This document shows, piece after piece, positions 1 through 10,093 of a stretch of 64,000 nt of DNA. Below the pieces are notes generated by a model, which was not told where the DNA came from, did not search any database, and saw nothing but the letters and a program-made list of their open reading frames with translations. Made by a program: the position numbers and the translations under genes. The DNA comes from Sphagnum compactum (Eukaryota > Bryophyta > Sphagnopsida > Sphagnales): the NCBI GenBank assembly GCA_965153455.1, contig OZ234499.1, positions 15,496,271 to 15,560,270 on the forward strand, read 5' to 3'. The first letter of the stretch is position 1; each line of letters starts with the position of its first letter.

Positions 1-2256
1 GGATGGTAGCCTGCTTTTGCCAATCATAAGCACCTAGTGGTGGTTCCTCATGGAGGAGATGTGCCATCCGGCTACCTAATAAACAAACTCTTCATGCAAA
101 TTACATCCAATGAAAGTACTAACACTAAACCCTAAACCCTGAACCACTACTTACCCATCTGGTTTCTACCAACTTCTATGACATTGAACAAAACAGAAAC
201 TGTATATGAAAGCCATTTCAAAATAATAGAACATACATGAATCAAGAAGAAGAACAAGGAGACTCGCCTTCCATACAAACTCCTGCCATTATTAAGCATG
301 GTAATGGGGTATCAGACAGAATAGGGGAAAAGCCAGATGCCTGTATAAATAATATGTCTACTGCTGCCCCCACTGAGAAATAAAAGGCATAATGCAGAAT
401 GGCTACATTTAAGCATGACAAACACTTGAAGTGACACAGACATAAACTTATAAAAAATGCCATCAAACACCATGGGCTCAAAGCTATCTCACAGCTGGAT
501 ACAAACACCAGGTACATATTGAGCTGAGAGAAAGACAAATGCTGGGAAGGTACAGTAGACATATGCACCCGCATGCTGAGCTTGTGTAGAAGAGGATAGT
601 TGAAGAAGATATGGCGATATGCCTTTGACTTTTGGAGAACCAAATCAATCAGCACTATCTGAGAGCAACCCAAATGATATCGTCACCAAACTGAACAGTG
701 CACCCACACCCAGAATTTCCAAAACACTGGGCAACCTTTAGAGATAAGAACAAGTTCTGATCAAATATTGCTGAGACATGCTATGGATAACCTTCTTTGG
801 TTTTATGGCAAACACCAGGAGAGGGGGGAGATCCAAGCTGCAATCAAGCAACGACTGACCAGGAGTCCCAGAATTCCAGTAAAATTGTAGTACTATGAAT
901 TCTGTAAGCTTGCAGTCAAACATCAGAAGCAAGCTAGATTTCTACTTAGCTTGCTTGGTACTTCTTGCAATGGGAGGCAGTCCAGTCTGAAAGGCATAAC
1001 AATAATGAAACCTTCTGACTCAAGCAAGGGCCATTGATTCTGATGGCAGAGAGGTGCTAACTCAAGACTCCTTACATCATCTTTGATACAAAAAACAGCT
1101 GAATGAATGGCAAGTGGCAGTTTTTACCATCATTTCACACTCCACATATTCATCAGCTGTGTGCTCACACTTTGCCTGCACAGAAGAAGAAAGAGAACTC
1201 CATATAAGTAGCCTAACAAACAAACACCCAATGAAAAAGTACATAGTGAAGGTACCACCCATGCAAGCAAACTTCTGCTAGCTCTTATCAAGAGAAAAAC
1301 AACAAAACCCACTGCCTCAATCAATTCCAGAAAGAGGGTTAAGGAGCAATAACAGATAGAAAAACCACGAACAGAAATACCTTAGTAGTCAGTCACACCC
1401 TTGATTCAACAGAAGGAGGAAAAAATAAAAAGCAAACAAAGTTAAGCACAGATCCAGTAAGTTGGAAACTGGAAGATGTGCAGGATGGAGTCATTTGAAC
1501 ACATTGGATGCAGGTTCCAAGTATGGAAAAAAGGATATAACAATGAAGAAAACCACATATTGCATGCCAATTCCAAGCGTCTGAACTGCATTTTCTTTGG
1601 TAGAGAGAACGCTTTCACAAGTAGCAAAAATGCACAAGACACTGACAAAGAGAAAAACAAGAAAAACCCAATGTGACATTGGCAGAGACATCCTCCTTCC
1701 AACAACACTTTGAAGGTTGTTGAGACATGACAATGAGGAAAACTGTAACATCAGATGCAGGTTCCCAGTGTGGGAAAAGCCGGGCATCCAAACAGCATTT
1801 TGTTTAGGCAGAGAGAGAAAGCTAGCTTTCACAAGTATTAGCAAAATGCACAAGACACTACTGACAAGAGAAAAAAAAACCCAACCAAAACCCAATTTGG
1901 AGAGAATCCATCCCCCCAACAACAACAACAACCCTTCGAAGGTTGAGACATGGCAATGAGGAAAGCCGTCAAGCACATCAAGCAAACAGGGTGAGGAGCA
2001 GCTGAGAACAAGAACCAGAATTACCAGGAGCATCTGGGAAAAGCTTAGGTGAGGAGCTTCTTACACAGACGGAGAGACGGATGTTGCCAGGTGAATACTC
2101 CACATACACTGCGTCTACCGGAGTAGCGCAATGCACACACATCATGCATGGCTTCTTATTCATTCCCACGACCTCCTCCTCCTCCTTCACAGACTGCTGC
2201 TTGTGCTTCTTCTGCTGCTGTTGCTGCTCTACCAAGCGCGACATATCTTCTAGCAT
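1..2256 (-). CDS. ARV1: ARV1 family ER lipid-homeostasis protein (5' exons; 3' end off the window)
   Basis: ARV1 proteins are ER membrane proteins needed for sterol distribution and GPI-anchor synthesis. Seen here: exon 1 at 2065-2256, exon 2 at 1128-1175 and exon 3 at 569-658, all joined in phase 0 with GT-AG introns. Together they encode the ARV1 homology domain: a CVHC knuckle, the block EYSPGNIRL, a CAKC knuckle (Cys60/Cys63 counted from the second Met), then EYVECE and IDLVLQKSKAYRH, which are family signatures. Two in-frame starts exist, at 2256 and 2244; a Gln/Lys/Glu-rich stretch of about 30 residues precedes the zinc ribbon. A further exon may lie at 1-75 (acceptor at 76), reading through EEPPLGAYDW, but its phase does not join exon 3 directly, so an exon between 76 and 568 may be missed. 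The transmembrane C-terminal half lies beyond base 1. Confidence 0.88.
126..141. repeat. Short telomere-like motif (CTAAACC)n
   Basis: About two copies of the plant telomere unit CCCTAAA, in a probable ARV1 intron. One of several such short tracts in the window. Confidence 0.6.
1505..1965. repeat. Tandem duplication inside ARV1 intron 1
   Basis: Two diverged copies of a segment of about 230-250 bp follow each other (roughly 1505-1735 and 1753-1965). Both contain GATGCAGGTTCC, then an AGAGAGAA...GCTTTCACAAGTA block, then AAAATGCACAAGACACT, then a GAAGGTTG...GAGACATG block. The open frames across it on both strands follow from the low stop density and are not considered genes. Confidence 0.75.
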
Positions 2257-3046
2257 ACAAACTGGGCATGAGGAGTTCTTATAGCTAATGGTTGGGTACT
2301 ACAGATCGCAACATAGAGCTGAAGAACTCCCTCTTCTTCTTCTCCTCATGGCTACTACTACCTTAGTCTCTCCTGTTTTCCCTTCAACTGCAGATCCATG
2401 TTCTCAGCAGCAGTATTTGCAGGTCTCTTCTGGGCCTTTAGGTTTCCGACTCTTTGGGTGGCCTGGAAGTGCAGGCAAGAAGGAAGAACACCCAAGAGCT
2501 AGCTTACCCACCCTAAAGAATGGATTCTCTTCTTCTTCTTCTTCTTCTTCTTCTTGCATACGAAGCAGCAGAAATCTCGTAGAGCTTTTAGGGTTCGGAT
2601 TGTTGGGGCTTGCATTAGGGTTTGGAGCTCGCGTTAGCTCCTGATCCTCACTGACTCAGTCACTACTCCTGATGGACGCGCGTACAGGATAGGATGCACG
2701 GTTTGATTCTTTCTCTACTATATAGATCTCGTATGCTCCTCGGAGCAGGTTCTCGAATTCACGGATTCCAGAATTTGGGTCGAGATTGAAGGCGAGAGAG
2801 GAGGGGTTTTACGGTTCAGGACTTTGAGGGAGAGAGAGAGACAGAGAGAAGAAGAAGAATAAGCTCGCACCGACAATTCAGCTTTCGTGGGTGCGTAGAT
2901 TTTGTACAAATCTCGGTGGGCGATGGGTAACAAAAACAGCATTATCATCAGACTGGTTGCGATGACAAAGAAGGCAGTTCGCGATGATGCTCCAGGAGGA
3001 GGAGCTTCAAATTAGGGGTGCTTTATTTCTGGAAACCTCGAGAAAG
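2257..3046. promoter_or_regulatory. Shared upstream region of divergent ARV1 and INTS1
   Basis: About 790 bp separates the ARV1 start (minus strand) from the inferred INTS1 start (plus strand). It must hold both 5' leaders and promoters. It contains a (TTC)n tract near 2526-2553, a GA-rich tract near 2825-2860 and a possible TATA-like TATATAGAT at 2719-2727. A plus-strand open frame (2288-2644) shows no recognisable family and is best explained as leader or low-complexity sequence. Confidence 0.5.
2923..3015 (+). other. Possible upstream ORF in the INTS1 leader (30 codons)
   Basis: An ATG at 2923 opens a 30-codon frame ending in TAG at 3013-3015, 31 bp before the inferred INTS1 start codon. 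If the transcript starts upstream of it, this would act as a uORF. Only position and openness support it. Confidence 0.3.
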
Positions 3047-6000
3047 ATGAAGGTCAGTGTGACTCACCCATTTCAGAAAATCTCATCGCAGGCATGCACC
3101 AGTTCTTTAGAGATTTGTCGATGATGTTTGTTTGTTTGTCGAGGTTTGCTTGGAGAATTCAGGGAGCTTCTGTAGGGTTTGTCATCATCATCATCATCAT
3201 GGGAAAGATGGGTTTGAATGTGTCAATGTGTGCAGCGTCTTGTTGGTCAGACAGATGGAGAAGAAGCCCAAGAGGTTTCTGAGAGCTCAAGGAAGAAGGC
3301 CAAGACCCGGCGGATCTCTTCTGGAGGAGGAGGAAGGAGGGGGGATGATGATGGTGATGATGATGAGCAAGTATCTGCAGGAAACTTGGACCTGAATGCC
3401 ACACCATTGGGCTTTGATCTGAATGCGCCTGTTGTGGAAGAGGAAGAAGAAGAAGAGTTATTATCCCAGGGCGGAAGTGTGTCGCCCAGTCCCCTTGAGG
3501 CAGAAGTTCAAAGCAAACTGGATGATGGTGATGATTCTGAGACCACAGAGACAAAACAACCAACGGCAGCAGCAGCAGTGGCAGCAAAATCCGAAGAAGC
3601 TTCACCTCCTGCTCCTCCTCTTTCTCTTCCTCCACCAATCGTGCCAAAAATTGAAGCTGTGGTTGATTCTGCACAATCTGGTCCTGCAGTGAAATTCGAG
3701 GATGATGAAGAGAGTCATCAGTATTCACATTCCATTGGAGGAGGAGGGGATGCACTGGCTGCAGGAACAACCCCTGAACTCAGTGGCATCAAAGAGGAGG
3801 AGGAAGAAGAAGAAGGATCAAACCTGGCAGACACTTTGTCTGTTGTCAAAGAGGAGCACCTTGAGGAAGAAGTAGAAGAAGAGAAGCCTCCTGTTGCAAT
3901 TCCCGCAGTTTTCCGACAAAGATTTGATCCTGTATCCTCTTTCAACTGCTTTGTAATAACATGCACATTTTTGTTCTCAAAGGCATATGCTGCTGTTGAG
4001 TGTCAGAATTGGGCAGCTTTGCCTGTTATTGATTGTGATCAATTGCATATTTTCTGGGTGAAAACAGCATCACGCATGATTGGTTCATTCCTTCAAATGC
4101 TTGCTTGTTCTACATCTCCTTTGGACTTTAAGGAGCTGGAGTGGGTTTTGATCGATTGATGTGTCTTGATGATTTCTGAGTGTACTGTTATGTGGCCAAT
4201 TGGTTTTACCCTTGACAGAGTTTTGTTTGCAGGCAACAGTTCCAACCTTTGATGAAGGTACTGTTCCTAGCCCCTTGTCTACATCATCTGTTTTGTTTTC
4301 ACATTTGTCTCTTTGATTCAATTCCAATGCCTAAGCCTCACTTCTGGCATTTGAATCCTTCACCATGACAATGCTGGATTTGTGTTCCTTTGTTGTGTGT
4401 GTTGGGGACTTTTTGTAATCAATGTCTAACCGAGAGTCTGTTGTTTCTTTATTTGTTATTTTTTTGGGTGTGTGTACAGATTTGGACATCATTAGATCTG
4501 TTTGGAATGCATGGCAGCAAGAGGATGCAGATGCTTTGGATATGACATTAGCAGATACTCTGGAAGAAGTGGCAAAGCACCCTCTCAGTCCAAACCGCTA
4601 CTGTTATCTCAGCTGCATGTACGTTTCCAAAAAGCTACCTGAAGCATTTAGTCTGCCTCGAACATGCAAGGTACACCACAAAAAACACCATTTGCAAAAT
4701 CCTTATCATTGCAAGTTTTTCTTCAAGGTTTTAAGTCATCAAAGGTGATAAAAGAAGAAGCTGTGCCTGATCAACTACTGCTCCCCATCTCATGCAGATC
4801 TTGCTTTCTTTTCTGGATTCCACTCGGGCCCAACCCATGGTTAAGCGCCAGGTCATTTTGCCCATATTGGCTTGCAAGCTCCTGTTCCGGGCATTTGCGG
4901 CAGAACCTGATTGGCCCTTAGAATTTGTCCAGGTACTTACTGCCTAATCATCATGGTTGCCCCACCCCTTGTGTGACATTAAACCAGAACAGTTTCAGTA
5001 GCTGCCATTCCAGCAGCCTGATATTAAGCTTGATGTAATGACGGCCTCTGAGAAGGTCTCTTTGAACACTATCAATTTGGTTCTCAATAGGGGTGTCTAC
5101 TGGAGGATTTTGACACCAATTTCTTCTTTGTCATGTGATGTCCCTGGTGGGTGTATGGATCTCTCTCTGCGCAGGTTTACTTGCTGGATTTAGTGGGAAG
5201 CTGTTCATGGGTTGAAGATGAGGGATGTAAGGATTTTGTCACAAATTTACTCACAGCGTTTCCTGATGCAGACTTGGTAAGCTTGCCTTTTTCTTATGGA
5301 AAAATAATCTGATTTGGGTATGAGATTGGGGATGGTGGTGATGTTGTCCTCTTATACACTTTTGTAGTTTATGTCAGATCAAGAAGTATCAAGGGTAGAG
5401 AAGCTTGCCTCACTTTCTGGTACTTAGAAAAAGCTCATTATGTCGGTGCTGGTTGACACAGGATGTTCCAATGGGATCTGAGGATGCCAAACCACCAGAC
5501 CCACAAGTGTAAGTGGCTAGATCTGGTGGGCATTTGTTGTGGTTCATTGACAGTTTTTGTGCTTAGCTTCATGCCTGATCATTTGGTGGCTTATAGGTAC
5601 TAGAGCTTTTCAGCTTGCATGTTTGTTTTGTATTACTTGCCCCCTTGGTTCTCACAAGGGTGATGGCTTTACATATCAGAGAGGCAGAAAAGTCACCTTT
5701 CAACCATGCCCATCTTTCCTTCTGCTTGTTCAAATGTTGCAGGGCAGCAGGAGACACAACCTCAAGTCAAACTGTGAAATCTGAAGCACAGGGCATTGTG
5801 AGTGTATGATTTTTTGGTTTTATTGTAGCTTTCTTGAACAGTGAGTGAAGTATTCTAATCCTCTGATGTCTCAGTCTGTCTTTGTAGCTCAATATTGCTC
5901 AGAAGAAACATCCAGCAGAATACATGAAGGGAAGGTGGTCAGTATAATGCAAGATTTGCTTTTACAGTAGATGTGAAAAGCCCCTCACATCTGAGGCACA

Positions 6001-9000
6001 AACAATGTGGTCTTTGCAATCAGAGCTCACTCACAGTGTGCGTGATTCTTGTCTCAACTTTCAGGCTGTGGTCAAGAATAGATACCCACGAGAAGAAGTT
6101 CGGCAAAAAGTTCGGGCAGAATTTCTGCAGTCTCTGACGCAGCTGTTAGAGGCAGCATCCACCAAGGACAACCCTCATCCTCTCCTGAGGTGCAGTTTGC
6201 TTGTAAAGTTCAATCTCTCGTGAATAACACTCCACTCATTTGTGTTGTTACTATAGATTTCATCCTGAAGCTGCTCTGCATATCTAGCTTTTTGAACAGT
6301 GGTGTTGTAGCTTGTACAATTCTTGTTATGTCCCAGAAGAAACATAGCATCAGGATGTGATTGTTTTCCCAGGTTGCTGATGCGAGGTGCTGGCTTTGAG
6401 GAGGTGAGAGTGGTGGGCTCCAGCATGCTTGAGGGTTGGCTCAACAATCCTACGCACAGGCGTGATGCCAAGGCCCAGGCCCTTCTTGACCGAATTCTTC
6501 AGCACACTCGTGGCACCAGCGAAAATGATTTCAACACTGTTGCAAACTTATTAGCTCTCCGAGTCACCTCTTTGCAAGCTCCTGGCCAGGTTTTTTGTGA
6601 TGTCTAAACTTGATCAAAAGATACATGTTCTTTTTCCCTGGGAAATTTGGTTTAGGGTTTAGGTTTTAAACCATATTTTCGTAATCTAGTTATTCCATTG
6701 TGTTTTTACAGTTATTGGAAAAATATCTTTTGCAGATAAAGACAATGCACGACAATATTTTTTCTGACTTGATTGCTCGGCTTGTGCAACGAAGATCAGA
6801 ATATGCAACCCTTGCCTTGAAGGTATGCTGGATCTCAGTGGTACTCTCGACTCTATGCTGTGTGTGCTCCATGAACTGTGACTCTGTATCTTACTGCTTC
6901 CATGTTGTATTGTGGTGGCCAATTTAATGGTTTTGAGACATAGAAAATAAGGTGGGTTCTTGATGGAAGTTTGTTGATTTTTGTTTGTGTCTGTTTCTGC
7001 TACTTTGATCAAGTCTGGGTCTACTAGCACGTGCTTTCCATGTCAGACCTGCCATATGCTGGTACTGACTTTCTTGGCATGTGGGGGGGCCTTACAGACG
7101 TTTGTGACTGCAGAGTTACAGAGCAAGCACCCACACAACATCAAGAGCATCATCACTGTTTTGAGAGCCATGTCATCAGAATCAACTCCTCCTGAACAAG
7201 AGCTTGCACTCATACTACAGGTTTGCAGCAGCTGAAGGGCAAAGGGTTGAAGAAATCTTTACTGGGTCTTTTTACAAAAGCTGTTTTCGTTTGTTGCTGT
7301 GTGAACCCTAAACCTTTGTTGTCTTCTAGAACATCAGTTTTCTTGTTTAAGCCACATGGATCCTGGTGGATTTGTGATGAGCTTCCTCTGCTATTCACAG
7401 ACTTGGAAGCTGTTGTGTTGTTCTTGGGCACAGGTGAAATTTAAACCTTGAAGGTATGTGTGTAGTTGTTGCCAAGCATCTTTGCTAGTTCTAAGCAGCA
7501 GGGCTTTTTCATGCAGGAGTTGGCCGCAAATGATGAGTATCAAGGTCTACTGCGAGATTTTGTGTGCAGGTTTGTGGTTTCTTGAATAATGTCTGCCATG
7601 CTTTCTCCCTCACCTGCTTTTTCCCTTTTATTGCTGCTTTGCTTCATTCTGATGGCTGGGTAATCATCTAAACCAAGCCTAGTACCAACTGGAATAAAAA
7701 ACTGGCATGAGAGTGATGGTTGCAACAGGCTGATGAAGCAAGCGGGTACAGAATTTGATGTTCACCAGCTGTGCCTTGGGCTCATGCAGCCATGGCAGCT
7801 CATGGCTGAGCAGGAGGAGACCTTGAAGGTTGCGTGGCTGAATCAGGTAGTGTTTGCATTTTTGGTTTAGGGTTTTCATTTTGTGTTTAGTGTGTGCAGC
7901 AGCTTGGGTCTTTGTATACGCCAAGCTCTCTCTTTCTGCTCTTCTGAATCTGAGTACCTTGTTTGTGGCATGTGTTTGCTGTAGCTGGTGGAACTTACAA
8001 CCCAGCTTCTGTTACATGCTGCGGCTCCCTTTGTTGCAGACGAGACCCTGTTTGCTGCCATCACTCTATCATTGGAGCCAGGTAGCAATGCACCAGGAGC
8101 TTCAGTAGCTCCTGGCAGTGGATTAGAGAGATCAAGTTCTGGTGCCCCATTCAAGGACAGACTTTCGCAACTTGAGAAGTTCAGCCTTGATACTCAAAAC
8201 TTTCAGGTGACCAGATTATTTGGACCCTAAACCCTAAACCCTCTGTCACACTGTGGTGCAAAGCTGGTTATTTGATTCTTTAAGTTTTTTGGAGAACTGT
8301 GGTTATACACCAAAACTGGGTCTTTGATTTTTTGGAGAACTGTGGTTATCAATCCTAAGAACTGCCTTGATAACTGCTGGGGGTCTGTTCCCATTTCTAA
8401 CAACTGTCGGAAACTGGTGATGATGGTCTGACACTTTGTGGGTGACACTCATTAGGTTATGACTGCACTCATTCTTGTTGTGTTAGTTTTTTGGTTTTGC
8501 CAGGGATTGATAGAGCAGTTACCTTGAAAGTGCTATTGTGGATATATGTCTTTCTGCAATCTTGTAGATATGTGGTTGGCAAAGTATGATGGGCATATTT
8601 AAGCATGTGCTGCTGACATGATCAGATAGTGTCTATGGAGTGGTGCACTGATGTTCTGGCGGTGTATCTTCCAAATATAAGTGGAGCCCATTTCAAGCAA
8701 ATCGTCTGTGAACTGCTGTTCATGGAAGAGCCAGAGGTTCCCCTTCCCCTCCTTTCAGACCTTAGTTTTCCTCCTCACTGTCCAGTTGATTGTCCATCTG
8801 TTTACACTTTGAGGAATGAATCATTTCCATCTCCACATTTAGTACAGTTGGGAAGGTGAAGAAACTAGTCAAGATGATGATCAAGGTCCTCAAATGATGG
8901 GTTCAATCTTTTTACCAACTTCAAAGCTTTGTTGAAGGAACAGGAAGATGCTATTTTTGGGAGAATCTGATGCTGGGTGTGCATGATGCAGGTGTACTTC

Positions 9001-10055
9001 CCTCATGGAGATGGTGCAGATGAGGTGGAGATGAACTACATCCAACTGTTGGGTGCCTGTACACGAGCCCCAGAGGAGATTGTGGCACGATTGTTTCTCA
9101 TGGGTATATCTGTAAGTACTCTCTGATGTGTGTGATTGTGCACCCACGCACGTAAGCACACAGGAAATAGACCTATCAGAACAGTTTTTGTTCCAGTTTT
9201 TGACGTAGAATGCAACAGTGGCTTGTTAAGTGGAACCCTTTTAGTGCTGTGTTGTGTGGAACTTTTGTTGATCACGGTTGCTATATAGTACTTGAAACGC
9301 AAAAAACTCTATTTGAGTTTGTCAATTGTGTTGGATAAATTTACAGAATTTTCCAATGAGCCAAGAAGAAGCATTGGACACAATTGAGCTTTTGGTTTGG
9401 AGAGCAGCAAAACTGGAGAAGCACATGGAGAACTCTCTAGCCGCCACAAGTGTGCAGGTGGGTTCTCACTTCACATTTTCTTTTTGGTTTGGGCAATCTG
9501 ATTCAACCCATAGAGAAGCTGAGCTGAAACTGTTTGGGTGGATGTGAACAGCTTCCAGCAGCCATCTTCAAGCTTGCTTCCTTGAACTTGCCAGGATTCC
9601 TTCGACAGTCTGTCATGCAACTAGTGGTAAGATTCTTTTGTGTACACCCTCTCTGTCTCTGTCTCTGTCTCTCTCAGTTAGCTGGTTTCAAATACACCCT
9701 CTTCCAAGCTTGACAAATTTCTCCTGTAAACTTCATGTTGGTATTCTTCTTATGAAGCATCGGCAGCATACCTCTGTGAGTTATGATCTTTGTGATTGAT
9801 CTGGATGAAGAAACCCTGAACCCTGAACCCTGAACCTATGATTTGACAACTTTGATTTGATTCTATGCTGGTTGGGTTGGTGGGTGGGTGTAGTTGAAGG
9901 ACATGTACTGGAGGGCTGCTCTGGTGGTGCTCATAGTAGCAGTGTTCAACCCAGGCACCATTGGTCGTTTTGTGTGGGAGAGTCTGCCCTTTGTTCGATG
10001 TCTCATGGAAGCTCTTATGACAGGCTCTAGGAATTTTCTGCCGACTAGGTAAGGG

Positions 10056-10093
<38 letters not shown>

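Noticed and set aside
1491-2033. 180-codon minus-strand ORF over ARV1 intron 1
   Set aside because: It crosses the clear exon 1 donor region in another frame and consists of a duplicated intron segment without conserved sequence.
2288-2644. 118-codon plus-strand ORF between ARV1 and INTS1
   Set aside because: Low-complexity Leu and Ser runs from (CTT)n/(TTC)n tracts, no family resemblance, and it lies in the shared promoter/leader region.
3159-3770. 203-codon minus-strand ORF
   Set aside because: Antisense shadow of INTS1 exon 2; the His and Leu runs mirror the Glu/Asp codon runs of the real gene.
8844-8886. Possible INTS1 exon encoding WEGEETSQDDDQ
   Set aside because: No acceptor and donor combination keeps the phase, and animal INTS1 alignment joins exon 17 (ending MEEPE) directly to exon 18 (starting VYFP).
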